From JANQEU01 sp965601455 (GTDB lineage: Bacteria > Bacteroidota > Bacteroidia > Cytophagales > Cyclobacteriaceae), in the NCBI GenBank assembly GCA_965601455.1, contig OZ271831.1, positions 1,302,001-1,366,000 on the forward strand: a DNA stretch of 64,000 nucleotides, in the 5' to 3' direction. A program made the position numbers and the translations under genes. Numbering within the stretch: the stretch's first letter is position 1; the number at the start of each line of letters is the position of its first letter. The notes beneath the pieces were generated by a model. That model saw only the letters and a program-made list of their open reading frames with translations, was not told the origin of the DNA and did not search any database. Below, piece after piece: positions 26,501 to 34,774 of the stretch.

Positions 26501-27600
26501 TCATAAACCTGGACACGTATTTGTTGATCCTTGTCAATATGCTCAGAGTGTATCCATTCTATAGTTGAAGGAAATTCGCCAAAGTCCTGGAATTTAAACG
26601 GAAGGTAATTCAGAACGGCATGAATCCCTTTAGCTCCGGAAACCGACTGAGCCCCGGGGTAGGTGTGTTTGATGTTTTCAAAAAGCTCGGCTCTTACCTT
26701 GTTGAACAGTGACAGAAAGGTCTCGTCTTCGTCTATTTGAACATCAGCCGGAAGTAATTCAATCAGAAGTCCTGGTGTCTTCCGGAATTTTGGGTTGTTC
26801 CGATTTGCAAGAAGCGTTCCGATACGGAGTTCATTATTCTGGGTGATCTTATACAAAAAGGCATACAGGAAAGACGCCATCACTGGAAAAAGAGTCATGT
26901 CCTTGTTTAACGACCGATAAGAACCCTGAGAAAGCTTTTCAAATAGCTGTTTTTTTATGGAATCGGATAGGGGAACCTTTAATCGCCTGGCTTCTGTAGT
27001 TCCTTTGGATCGCTTACCAAAAAAGGAAAGAGGAGTAATGGATTTCTCCTTTTCTCTCCAGTAGGAATAGGAGGGGGTAAGCGCCACCCTGGATTGCGAT
27101 TCAAATTCAACATACTCTCCGAAATCGGCACTATCGTCTATCTCTTTACCCCAATATAGAGATACCATTTGATCGTAAAGATCTTTGAACGTCGTCGCGT
27201 CCAGAAGCAGATGATGAACGTTTAGAAACCATGAGAAGTACTGATCTCCGACCTGATATAGTGTGGAGTAAAATCCTGGTTTACTGAGATCTGTAATTGG
27301 CTGAAGAGATTCTATGCGTTTTCGAAAGTCCCCTTCATCTCTGACCTCTACAAATGGTAGATCGAAACGATATTCAGGAAGAATCTCCTGATATGGGATG
27401 TCATTCTCATCCTTTCCGATTACCGATCTGAGAAGTTCGTTTCGATCGATAACTTGTTGAAAACAGTTCCTGAATTTTTCAACATCAATTTCTCCTCTAA
27501 TTTGGAATACGTGGGGAAGGTTATAAATCCCAGACTCTGGATGTACGAGCTGTCCTAGCCAAATGTTGGTTTGTGAATTAGTAAGAGGAAGACGAATCAT
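23530..27600 (-). CDS. NRPS 1: C - A (with internal zinc-finger/PP-loop enzyme) - PCP
   Basis: 1356 residues. Residues 1-420 are a condensation domain with HHLLLDA at 129-135 (usual HHxxxDG, last Gly replaced by Ala). The adenylation domain starts near 430: LFTSGSTGKPKG 581-592, NEYGPTEG 720-727, YQTGD 808-812, GRVDRQLKVNGIRFEP 826-841. Its C-terminal subdomain is then interrupted at about 870-1198, resuming with NKTLVVYF and the catalytic-lysine motif NENGKID (Lys1249). The insert has two CxxC pairs (C876/C879, C896/C899), a PP-loop SGGKDS at 941-946 and C1012/C1015, resembling N-acetyl-sugar amidotransferases. A PCP follows with Ser1304 in GGNSLNA. The ten-residue code reads DLTKMLEIGK, close to asparagine codes. 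There is no TE. The initial C domain needs a donor, probably the stand-alone ACP immediately upstream. Confidence 0.93.
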   Translation of the reverse strand: MIRLPLTNSQTNIWLGQLVHPESGIYNLPHVFQIRGEIDVEKFRNCFQQVIDRNELLRSVIGKDENDIPYQEILPEYRFDLPFVEVRDEGDFRKRIESLQPITDLSKPGFYSTLYQVGDQYFSWFLNVHHLLLDATTFKDLYDQMVSLYWGKEIDDSADFGEYVEFESQSRVALTPSYSYWREKEKSITPLSFFGKRSKGTTEARRLKVPLSDSIKKQLFEKLSQGSYRSLNKDMTLFPVMASFLYAFLYKITQNNELRIGTLLANRNNPKFRKTPGLLIELLPADVQIDEDETFLSLFNKVRAELFENIKHTYPGAQSVSGAKGIHAVLNYLPFKFQDFGEFPSTIEWIHSEHIDKDQQIRVQVYDYNNLENLDIYLDLKTELFESKFEEVTKQFGKVIEAFLEDDQNPLSRISLSTDKDIENQLERSKPIFYSCVPKLSESLQKAFKSTTNAIAVVDGDHSLTYEELSVEIDKVASTLLQKGVEEGDRVVINLDRSKELVTSILAVLKLNASFVPIPHNFPRERISHILSTTNAKLIISDNSWLAKSSDKVIDSNSLVSDVQESIEWKEKAEYTESYVLFTSGSTGKPKGVQVKRESLANYLHNCLELYTNNEPLSMPLFTSIGFDLTLTSIFLPIVTGGTIEIFPAGSSVRELSILDVAKSNRSNAIKLTPSHAQLLIEESRPAIQPKVMILGGEELSTSLASDLTRKFGKNLKIFNEYGPTEGTIGCIVAKYDSESTSYSVPIGKPMKGTGYLVLDEGMNIVPTGVPGQLYLKGINLAYGYLEAPELTAEKFINNPFEENERLYQTGDQVRLDDEGNLDYIGRVDRQLKVNGIRFEPQELEKLILEFPGIKEAHVVYEAVDVDRYQEPHQYCTNCGLPSNYPDISFDENGVCHLCNSFDNYKEKVKHYFRDMDALKERLDRSRRNKTGEYDCLALLSGGKDSTYVLAQLKEMGMNILAFTLDNGFISDQAKANIDRVVQRLEVDHIYGKTDKMNEIFIDSIRRYDNVCNGCFKTVYTLSTQLALQKGIPTIVTGLSRGQFFETRLTEELFVGDKFMNKDLDETILEARKAYHRVKDAVSDNLDVSMFENDDVFEKVEFLDFYRYCDVDLTQLYDYLHQIGWQRPADTGRSTNCIINDLGIHIHKRNRGYHNYAFPYSWDVRIGHKTKDEAIDELNDEIDPALIQQLYEDIGLKTADNKTLVVYFTAEEKVDSDKLKEHLEEKIPAQLLPEHFIQLDQFPTNENGKIDLKELSAMNKPKQSSQIIKPENRLEEMVLKIWIEILNQPTISVTDSLFDIGGNSLNAIRILAKVKENLRIELSISEIFENNTIRSLSTIIEKRIKQLLKERESTSN

Positions 27601-27608
27601 GAGGTATT

Positions 27609-27848
27609 TCAGTTCGCTTTTTTCGTATTCACGTAGTTTTCTATATCGTTAGCGGTATTGAAATTTTCAATGATAAGGTCTTCCGGCGGCACTGTTATTT
27701 CTGCTATTGATTCCAGGTAGGTAACCAAGCGCATGACATTAACGGAATCAATAAGTCCCGAGATCAGTAATTCGTCATCGGCTTTCAATTCAAAATCTTC
27801 CTGAAGTAGAATATCCTTCTTGATGTATTCAATAATTTGTTCTTTCAT
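27609..27848 (-). CDS. Stand-alone acyl/peptidyl carrier protein
   Basis: 79 residues with the carrier-protein signature LISGLIDSVNVMRLV; Ser35 is the phosphopantetheine site. Acidic helix-rich composition and length fit free-standing carriers such as PltL. It lies 8 bases before NRPS 1 and just after the dioxygenase gene. It probably holds the residue activated by the ligase at 28606-30156 while the flavin dehydrogenase and perhaps the dioxygenase act on it. It would then donate that residue to the C domain of NRPS 1. The PPTase at 40024 would convert it to the holo form. Confidence 0.9.
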   Translation of the reverse strand: MKEQIIEYIKKDILLQEDFELKADDELLISGLIDSVNVMRLVTYLESIAEITVPPEDLIIENFNTANDIENYVNTKKAN

Positions 27849-27850
27849 TT

Positions 27851-28609
27851 TTAATTGAGGGGTATGAAAGACCGTTGAACCATATAGTTAGGTCTTGGAT
27901 CTTCAATTTCATTGGTTTTGTTAGAGATGGGATTAAATGTGAACATGAGCACCTTACGATCTTCGTGAAACATATTCTGGTACGAAGAATGCAGCAGATC
28001 ACTATGAAAAAACAGCACTGATCCTTTATCTCCGGTAAATGCTTTCATTTCACCATACTTTTCTACCATTTCCTTGATGGTTTCGGGAGCAATCAAATAC
28101 TTAAGATTTTCATCGTGCACCCCATCCGGGTTGTTCAATCTATGAGTTATGGTTCCTTCTTTATGGGTACCCGGTATACCAATTATTGGTCCGCTAAATG
28201 GGGTGACATCTGAAAGAAAGACGGCCATTGTCAGTGCTTTTGCTTGTGGCATTCCGTCGTCTTTCCAGAAGGTGAAATCCTGATGCCAGCTCCAGCTACC
28301 GGAGGCCAAACTTGCTTTATTGTTGTATTTCGACTGGAAAAGGTAGAATGGCTCACCTAATAAGGCGTTAACTACTTTAATAATTGCCTCATCTGTTAGC
28401 AATTCTTTGAACTTGGAGTCCACCAATTCCGGGGCGAAAATGGTCCGAATGGCTCGGCTATTTGATTCCCGGAATATGAAAGGGCCATCCTGTTCCGCAA
28501 TTTTGTCAATGGCCTGGCTTAGCTCTGCAACATACTCCTCGCTCAGCAGGTTTTTTAAAAGTAGATATCCCTGGTCCTCAAAGAAACTGATGTCTTTCTG
28601 GTCGATCAT
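27851..28609 (-). CDS. PhyH-type Fe(II)/2-oxoglutarate dioxygenase
   Basis: 252 residues. The iron-binding facial triad is visible as H109xD111 in WSWHQDFTFW and a distal His in LLHSSYQN (His207), with Arg218 as likely 2-oxoglutarate anchor. FFEDQGYLLLKNLLS at the N-terminus is typical of phytanoyl-CoA hydroxylase-like enzymes that hydroxylate free or carrier-bound amino acids (ectoine hydroxylase and SyrP types). It overlaps the ligase gene by ATGA and ends 2 bases before the carrier gene. Hydroxylation of a residue bound to the carrier, or of the finished peptide, is inferred from context only. Confidence 0.9.
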   Translation of the reverse strand: MIDQKDISFFEDQGYLLLKNLLSEEYVAELSQAIDKIAEQDGPFIFRESNSRAIRTIFAPELVDSKFKELLTDEAIIKVVNALLGEPFYLFQSKYNNKASLASGSWSWHQDFTFWKDDGMPQAKALTMAVFLSDVTPFSGPIIGIPGTHKEGTITHRLNNPDGVHDENLKYLIAPETIKEMVEKYGEMKAFTGDKGSVLFFHSDLLHSSYQNMFHEDRKVLMFTFNPISNKTNEIEDPRPNYMVQRSFIPLN

Positions 28610-30156
28610 TGGCTGAGCGGATTGTTTATTCGGTCCATCTGAATTTTATGAAGCAACTCTTTGTGAGATACTTTTCCACTGCTGGAAAGAGGAAGTGATT
28701 CCATCATAATATAATGGTCTGGGGTATGATATCGCGGAACATACCTCATCATCATTTTCTCTAATTCAAATTTATTGAACTCATGCCCTTCATTCAAAAC
28801 GATGAATGCACAAAGCTCATTCTGTATTTTTTGTGGAACTAGTATCACCGCAACTTCCTTCACTTGTTCCGATTTTTGGATAACATTTTCTATGAAATCC
28901 AGTTCCGCCCGATAACCCTTTACTTTTACCAGTCGATCGGAACGTCCGGAAAATATCAATTCTCCTTTTTCATTAAGGGAAACATTATCTCCTGTCCGGT
29001 AGTATCGTTTTCCAGTTCGCTCTTCATTGTAGAATACCTTTGCATTTAGCTCGGGACGATTCCAGTACTCTCTCATCATCGTTGTACTACTGATCAGCAG
29101 TTCTCCGGAACCCCTTTTTGAGGTGGAACCATCTTCCCGCATGATCAGGTAATCCGTGTTTTCCCATATTTGTCCTAGTGGGATTACCGAATCGTTGGAT
29201 GGACCAGTCAAATGATAATACGTGCACTGATTGACCTCTGTTGGGCCATAGACATTACTCACCTTTGATTGGGGAAAGGAAGAAAAAAGACGGTTTAGCG
29301 ATTTTATTGGAAAAGATTCGCCGCCGTATAAAACCCATCGTACTTTATCGAAAATAGTTTCGGGATTGTGGCTCACCAGTGCATTGAAAAAAGAGGGAAC
29401 CGAGTAAAGCACTGTGAGCTCGTTACTTGAAATCGCCATGCTTAGGCTCTTTGGCATGATCAATTCGCCATCTGAGAATATATAAGTACATGATCCCGAA
29501 TAAACGGATGAGAAATAGCCAAAAGTAGATTGGTCAAAGAAAAGTGGTGCTACATTACCTATTCTATCACTCGGACTCAGATCGTATAACTCTGCAGATT
29601 GGACAGCGTACGCTATCCCACTGAAATGCGTGTGTAAAATTCCTTTTGGATTTCCAGTAGACCCTGATGTGTACATAAGGTAAGCCGGATCATTGGGTTC
29701 CAATTCAACTTGAGGTACTGATGCTGTTGACATTACCTCCATTTGGTCCCAGGACAAGAATTCGTCATCTTTTTTCCCCAGGATTCGAATGGACTTTGAA
29801 AGTGCCTCATGGTTCCGACTCAGATTTGGTTCGGAAATTAGCATCCGAATCTCGCAGTCAGCTATTATTGTCTTTATCCATTCCGATGGAGCCATTTGAT
29901 TAAGTGGAACAATTACTCCGCCAGACTTAAGTATACCATAAACGGCAATTGCTGTTCGGACCGTTCGGCTTAGAAGCACACCAACCCGATCTCCTTTTTG
30001 GATACCTTCTTTCCTAAGAAGGTTCGCTAATCCATTGCTTCGCTCATCAAGCTCTTTGAAGGTAAGTCCCGCCGACTGACTACTAAACGCCATGTTGTCG
30101 GGATAATTTTGGGCTGCATTAGCCACAAGGTCCACAAGAGTTTGAGGGCTTTCCAT
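28606..30156 (-). CDS. Stand-alone amino-acid adenylating enzyme (PltF-like AMP ligase)
   Basis: 516 residues from ATG 30156, chosen because it overlaps the upstream stop as TGATG; GTG at 30159 is the alternative. ANL-family motifs: MYTSGSTGNPKG 161-172, VYGPTE 302-307, YRTGD 386-390, GRSDRLVKVKGYRAE 404-418, catalytic Lys495 in SSGKVSH. Asp208 in FFDQSTF sits where NRPS A domains bind the alpha-amino group, so an amino acid is likely. The pocket code reads DQFYVYVQCK, which I cannot assign. With the flavin dehydrogenase and free carrier it reproduces the PltF/PltE/PltL set that turns proline into pyrrole-2-carboxyl-PCP. It overlaps the dioxygenase gene by ATGA. Confidence 0.88.
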   Translation of the reverse strand: MESPQTLVDLVANAAQNYPDNMAFSSQSAGLTFKELDERSNGLANLLRKEGIQKGDRVGVLLSRTVRTAIAVYGILKSGGVIVPLNQMAPSEWIKTIIADCEIRMLISEPNLSRNHEALSKSIRILGKKDDEFLSWDQMEVMSTASVPQVELEPNDPAYLMYTSGSTGNPKGILHTHFSGIAYAVQSAELYDLSPSDRIGNVAPLFFDQSTFGYFSSVYSGSCTYIFSDGELIMPKSLSMAISSNELTVLYSVPSFFNALVSHNPETIFDKVRWVLYGGESFPIKSLNRLFSSFPQSKVSNVYGPTEVNQCTYYHLTGPSNDSVIPLGQIWENTDYLIMREDGSTSKRGSGELLISSTTMMREYWNRPELNAKVFYNEERTGKRYYRTGDNVSLNEKGELIFSGRSDRLVKVKGYRAELDFIENVIQKSEQVKEVAVILVPQKIQNELCAFIVLNEGHEFNKFELEKMMMRYVPRYHTPDHYIMMESLPLSSSGKVSHKELLHKIQMDRINNPLSQ

Positions 30157-31298
30157 CACAGGCCTTCCAGTTTGGCGATTATATTACGTTGAATATCGTT
30201 AGTTCCCGAGTAGATGAGTCCTCCAAGTCCGTCCCTCATATCCCTATCGATTTCGTACTCAGAAACAACACCCTTAGCACCATGAATCCTTATAAAATCA
30301 AGGCTCGACTCCAGGAAAGCCTCACTTATATAGAGTTTTGCAAGGGCAGCGTCCCGAATTACTGGCTTCTTCTGCGATTCCAGGAATGCTACTTTGTACA
30401 TTAGCATTTTGGAGGTTTCCAATCGAAGCCGCATATCGGCAATTCTATTGGAAACAGACTGAAATTTCCCGATACTATTACCCAAAGCTTTGCGATCACG
30501 TGCATATTTTACCGCGATTTCAAGTTGTTTCTCCATTCGTCCCACCTGGCTAGCGAAAATATAGCCTCTTTCTGCCTCCATCGCCGCAGTAAACAAGCTG
30601 GTTCCAGCACCTTCGGGACCCAACCTATTCTCATCCGGAACGAAGCATTCTGTTACTGAAAAGTTACCCATAGGTGTAGTTCTCATTCCTACTTTTTCTC
30701 TAACCTCACCCGTTTCGAATCCTTCCATTCCTTCTTCAACGATGAAGGCTGTAATGCCCCAGCTTCCTCTTTCCGGAGCGGTACTGGCGAATACAACCGC
30801 TATGGTGCATTCGGGTGCCAGCGTGATGAAATGCTTTTCACCATTTAAAATGTATCCGCCATCCACTTTTTTCGCGGAGGTATGAAGGTTATGATAGTCT
30901 GAACCGGACATATCCTCGGTGATACCGAATGCACCCAATTCTCCTTGAATCAATCGACGAAGGAACTTATCCTTTTGCTCATGACTGCCCATGGAATTGA
31001 TGGACGTTTGAATACTCCACATTTGCGAATGCATGGAATAAGGAAGACCGTTATCCTTGCAGGCATATCCTAGACCTTCCAGCATGAGGATGGTTGTTAG
31101 AATATCGTAACCCTTTCCTCCGTATTCTTTTGGAAAGCACAGACCGAGGATTCCCCAGTCTGCGCATTTTTTCCATTTATCTCGGGGGAAAGTGTTATTG
31201 CGATCTTCCTCGATAACACCTTCATTGAGTTCCTTTTCGGCGAAAAGGATTATATCATTCTTCAGCTTTAGCTGTTCTTCAGACCAATCAAATTGCAT
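30156..31298 (-). CDS. Acyl-CoA dehydrogenase-like flavoenzyme, prolyl-PCP dehydrogenase type
   Basis: 380 residues from ATG 31298 (MQFDWSEEQLKLKND). A longer reading to 31445 would run back into the TonB receptor gene and adds no family sequence. FAD motifs FGITEDMSGSD and the C-terminal IHGAKG...IYSGTNDIQ are present. The usual medium-chain catalytic Glu is Ser364 in IYSGT. A Glu lies instead at 243 in MEAERGYIFA, the position used by isovaleryl-CoA and prolyl-PCP dehydrogenases (PltE, RedW). The following GRMEKQLEIAVKYARDRK also resembles PltE closely, from memory. It starts one base after the TonB receptor stop and ends overlapping the ligase, placing it in a set that would oxidise a carrier-bound amino acid. 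Confidence 0.9.
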   Translation of the reverse strand: MQFDWSEEQLKLKNDIILFAEKELNEGVIEEDRNNTFPRDKWKKCADWGILGLCFPKEYGGKGYDILTTILMLEGLGYACKDNGLPYSMHSQMWSIQTSINSMGSHEQKDKFLRRLIQGELGAFGITEDMSGSDYHNLHTSAKKVDGGYILNGEKHFITLAPECTIAVVFASTAPERGSWGITAFIVEEGMEGFETGEVREKVGMRTTPMGNFSVTECFVPDENRLGPEGAGTSLFTAAMEAERGYIFASQVGRMEKQLEIAVKYARDRKALGNSIGKFQSVSNRIADMRLRLETSKMLMYKVAFLESQKKPVIRDAALAKLYISEAFLESSLDFIRIHGAKGVVSEYEIDRDMRDGLGGLIYSGTNDIQRNIIAKLEGL

Positions 31299-31299
31299 A

Positions 31300-33531
31300 T
31301 TAAAAGGTAAAGGAAATAAAACCTCTTGCGTTAAAAGGTGTTCCTGGAATAAAGTGTATCTCCTCCGTTGATGTTGGCTCAAGATTTCCGTTCGGCAGAC
31401 GGTATCTTGACTCAGTGGCAAACTGAGTTTCTTTCCAGTCAACATCCAAAAGGTTTTCTATGTTTACTCCGAATGTAAAATTCTTTATGCTGTAGGTGGC
31501 ATTGGCATCGACTACGAAATATCCCTCAGCTACTATGCTATTGTCTTCATTCGCTGCCCGATCACCGAGATATCTACTTCTGAGGCTTGCGGTGAAATTT
31601 GACTTCACATAACTAGCACCGGCGATCGCAGTTAAAGTAGGGGCAAGTGGAATGAAATCTTCGCCATCAGCTTCTTCAATGCTCCGTGGGTCGGTAAGGT
31701 TTAAGTCACCATCAAAGAATAAGCCATCAAGAAGCTGGTAACGAACACTCAGGTCGATTCCTTTTCGAACACTTTCTCCTGAAGGTTCTACTATACCCGC
31801 ATCTCCAACATATACGAATTCCTGCTCAAGGAATAGATACCATAGAATGGAGTTAACCACCAATCTTGGGAACGGCTTCCAGGTGAACCCTAGGTCAGCA
31901 CCGTAAGCTGCCGGAAGAATTTTGTCAGCGGAGTTATCCAGTACCACTCTTGCATCGTTGGAATGGAAACCTATGCCTGTCTTTAACATGATCTGGAAGT
32001 CACGACTCCAGTTATATATGATATTCAACTTAGGGCTGACTGCCGCCGCATCGTTATTCTGTGTGCTGTACGTTGAGTCCAGACGATCGTAGTACTCAAA
32101 ATCGAAGTAATCAACTCGGATGCCAGGATTTATCAACCACTTATCAAACTCGAAGTCGAAGTTCACATATCCAAAAAGATTGGTTTCATCGATATCACCA
32201 AACTGAACAGGTCGTAATGTTTGCAGCCTGTTCCTGGTCCATGACAATTCGTTCTCGTCGCTATTATCATATCGCATACCAATTCCTCCTTTTGTTCTTA
32301 ATTCACCGGAGGACAGTTCCATGCTATTGTTAATTTCCGTTGAGAAACCGTATAGCTGCCGATCTTCTCTTTGACGGATTTGATCGCCATTCACAGGATC
32401 CTCAAGGAAAAAGGTGAAGTTTGAATACAACTCGAAGTCGTAGGTAGAGAAGTAGGCCTTGTTCACCAGAAAGGTATTATCGTTAAAGTTACTTACGTGT
32501 TCCAGCTGGATATTATTTCTTGAAGTGTAACCTCCTTCTGTGTCGTCAATTGCCCCGAAAGGAGAAATCAAACCTTCATTTACGGCTCGAACAGGAATCT
32601 GGCCTGAAGCATCCCACTTGCTTTCAAAGTGAGATACAGTTATCGATAGCATGTCGTTGTTTGAGAGGTATCCAGTGTATTTTCCAAATAGATTGATGCG
32701 ATTGAAATTTTGAGATGCATCGAAAAATCCGTCTGTGAGGATGTACTCTGCTGCTGCGTACGCGTTATGCTTTTCAGCATTTACCAGGTTGAACATTCCC
32801 ACATTTCGGAAGGTATTGAACATACCGATTTCGGACTTGAACATGTTGTCTTCAATTGTTCGCTTGGTACGAAAATCAATGTAACCTGCCGTGGCAAAGT
32901 TACCGTACTGCGCATTGTAAGGGCCTTTATCAAAGTCTACCTTCTCAATAGTTTCCGGTATGATAAAGTGCATATCTGAATAGCCTTGTCCGTGTGCATG
33001 GGAGACCATATTAACAGGAAGTCCATCTACCGATATGCTCACATCTGTACCGTGATCGATATCAAATCCTCTTAGGAAAATTTGTTCAGCTTTACCACCT
33101 CCTGCATGCTGACCAATAAATAATCCGGGTACCACACGAAGCAATTCCTGACTGTTTTTTACAGGATTAATGGCAAGGTTAATGTCACTGATCTTATTCA
33201 CCGAGGTGGTACCAAAACCAACCACCACTTCATCTAAGGAGAATATTTTCTCCTCCAGCTTTATCTTGATTGTACTAGACAGGTCGGAAATGGCAATGCG
33301 CTGCTTTTCGTAGCCGACATGTAGCACTTCAAGAGAGTCACCTATTTCGACATTTCTAATAACAAACCGACCATCGATATCGGTATGTGCATGTCGTTCA
33401 CTCGATAAATGGACAACATATGCTCCGGCAATCGGATTGCTCTTCTTGTCCAAAATAATTCCAGTTTGGTCTCCTTGAGACCAGGCGAAAAATCCTCCTA
33501 TTAAAACTAGGAGTGTTAATACAAACTTCAT
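31300..33531 (-). CDS. TonB-dependent outer-membrane receptor
   Basis: 743 residues. A signal peptide (MKFVLTLLVLIGGFFAWSQ) is followed by a carboxypeptidase-regulatory-like domain (about 22-95: GIILDKKSNPIAGAYV), a TonB-box-like segment (FSLDEVVVGFGT), a plug (about 110-225) and a 22-strand barrel ending in Phe (ARGFISFTF). The plug carries HAHGQGYSDMHF, a His-containing loop seen in a receptor group I associate with metal or metallophore uptake. It lies inside the biosynthetic operon, between the cyclodeaminase-like and dehydrogenase genes, which implies uptake of the cluster product or its metal complex. Ligand unproven. Confidence 0.93.
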   Translation of the reverse strand: MKFVLTLLVLIGGFFAWSQGDQTGIILDKKSNPIAGAYVVHLSSERHAHTDIDGRFVIRNVEIGDSLEVLHVGYEKQRIAISDLSSTIKIKLEEKIFSLDEVVVGFGTTSVNKISDINLAINPVKNSQELLRVVPGLFIGQHAGGGKAEQIFLRGFDIDHGTDVSISVDGLPVNMVSHAHGQGYSDMHFIIPETIEKVDFDKGPYNAQYGNFATAGYIDFRTKRTIEDNMFKSEIGMFNTFRNVGMFNLVNAEKHNAYAAAEYILTDGFFDASQNFNRINLFGKYTGYLSNNDMLSITVSHFESKWDASGQIPVRAVNEGLISPFGAIDDTEGGYTSRNNIQLEHVSNFNDNTFLVNKAYFSTYDFELYSNFTFFLEDPVNGDQIRQREDRQLYGFSTEINNSMELSSGELRTKGGIGMRYDNSDENELSWTRNRLQTLRPVQFGDIDETNLFGYVNFDFEFDKWLINPGIRVDYFDFEYYDRLDSTYSTQNNDAAAVSPKLNIIYNWSRDFQIMLKTGIGFHSNDARVVLDNSADKILPAAYGADLGFTWKPFPRLVVNSILWYLFLEQEFVYVGDAGIVEPSGESVRKGIDLSVRYQLLDGLFFDGDLNLTDPRSIEEADGEDFIPLAPTLTAIAGASYVKSNFTASLRSRYLGDRAANEDNSIVAEGYFVVDANATYSIKNFTFGVNIENLLDVDWKETQFATESRYRLPNGNLEPTSTEEIHFIPGTPFNARGFISFTF

Positions 33532-33544
33532 TTGTGATGAATGG

Positions 33545-34609
33545 TTAAAATTGACTGATGTTTTCGTTTTGGATTATCAATCCGTAAGGGTTTTTCTGAT
33601 CTTCAGGTATCGCTTCCAATTGGATTTTGGAACCTATATTCAGATCTTCTGCATATCTTTTGAATAGCTGACTGGCTACGAAATCCTCGAAAGCCCATCC
33701 GGTGGAATCGAAGACAGTGGTTCTGTTATGTAGCTCCTTTTGGAGTTCAGGTTCTTTAATAACCTCAACAATATTTTTTCCAATTTTTTCGATTGCCATT
33801 TGTTGACACTCTCCTTCCTTGAGCGCTTGTTCCAGGTAATCAGGGATTACGTAGCTTCTGGAAAGCAGTTGTGTAGGTAGTTCAACCTTTCCCGGGAAAT
33901 CAGCTCCTACCGCATTGATGTGTAGGTGATCGCGTGTTTTCGAGTCATTGAATAACGGACCAGCACCTGGGTCAACGGAAGTCGCTGTACATACAACGTC
34001 GGAATTCTCCACAATATCTTGAATGTCAGATGGTTGTAGCTTAATATCTAAGTTTAATGGAGAAATACGATCCGGAAGACTGTTTTGTACGGTAGGATCT
34101 ACATCATAAAACAGAACCCGGTTTATGTTCTTTATCCTGGAAATAGCATGTATTTGGGTAACGGATTGTGCTCCACACCCGATCATTCCAAGGTCAATAG
34201 TATCCCTGTCACACAATGCCTTTGTTGCTATGGCTGATGCCGCACCTGTTCGCATTGCGGTTAACAATATTCCATCCATAATAAACTCCAGGTGACCAGT
34301 ATTTGGGTCATATCCCTGAACCGTGGATAGGATGGTGGGTAAGTTGTGTTTCTCTGGATTTTGTGGATGATATCCTACCATTTTAATAATCACCTCATCC
34401 TCCTTTTTGAATGAAGGCATCCACTCAACTAGTCCCATGTAAGGTTGTGTGTAGTTGAATCCGTCTCTAACTGGTATTTCGTAGGCATTGGGATCAAAAT
34501 CCCAAAAAGCCTTATGCATTTCCGCAATCAGTTCATCCATGATCTGATCAGGGCCGATTTTTTCCAAAAGATGCTGAACATCTTTGGCGTCTATTATAGT
34601 AGTAAACAA
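33545..34609 (-). CDS. Ornithine cyclodeaminase / mu-crystallin family protein
   Basis: 354 residues from TTG 34609, the only plausible early start. The NAD-binding fold shows in LGMIGCGAQSVTQIHAI, and the substrate half has KMVGYHPQNPEKH, TAMRTGAASAIATKAL and HINAVGADFPGKVELP. Members cyclise ornithine to proline or lysine to pipecolate, or serve siderophore pathways as SbnB. No SbnA-type partner is present, so proline or pipecolate supply fits best with the adjacent prolyl-dehydrogenase-like set. First gene of the leftward operon, 13 bases before the TonB receptor. Catalytic specificity cannot be read reliably. Confidence 0.88.
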   Translation of the reverse strand: MFTTIIDAKDVQHLLEKIGPDQIMDELIAEMHKAFWDFDPNAYEIPVRDGFNYTQPYMGLVEWMPSFKKEDEVIIKMVGYHPQNPEKHNLPTILSTVQGYDPNTGHLEFIMDGILLTAMRTGAASAIATKALCDRDTIDLGMIGCGAQSVTQIHAISRIKNINRVLFYDVDPTVQNSLPDRISPLNLDIKLQPSDIQDIVENSDVVCTATSVDPGAGPLFNDSKTRDHLHINAVGADFPGKVELPTQLLSRSYVIPDYLEQALKEGECQQMAIEKIGKNIVEVIKEPELQKELHNRTTVFDSTGWAFEDFVASQLFKRYAEDLNIGSKIQLEAIPEDQKNPYGLIIQNENISQF

Positions 34610-34774
34610 GTTTGGTTGCTTATTTGTTTAACTTATTACAGTAAAACCTAAACAATAAGAGGACAAAATAATTCCATCGAGCGAAAAAATGATTTTTTAG
34701 GTAACGGGAACTAGAGCAGTCGGACGTAAGTTTAAGGTTCGATCGACAAATTAACCGAAATATCTTTCTCGACT
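34610..34774. promoter_or_regulatory. Divergent control region of the two biosynthetic operons
   Basis: These 165 AT-rich bases separate the leftward (cyclodeaminase to TIGR03643) and rightward (HupE to PPTase) operons and must carry both promoters. TATCTTTC at 34761-34768 resembles a rightward -7 box close to ATG 34775, but no matching -33 element is clear. I see no obvious Fur-like or other palindrome. Confidence 0.5.

Noticed and set aside
30156..31445. Long form of the dehydrogenase starting at 31445
   Set aside because: The added 49 residues overlap the receptor's last codons and match nothing in the family. ATG 31298, one base after the receptor stop, gives the normal N-terminus.
33545..34609. 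SbnB-type diaminopropionate biosynthesis
   Set aside because: SbnB works with an SbnA-type PLP synthase and none is present. Proline or pipecolate supply fits the neighbours better, though substrate remains unproven.
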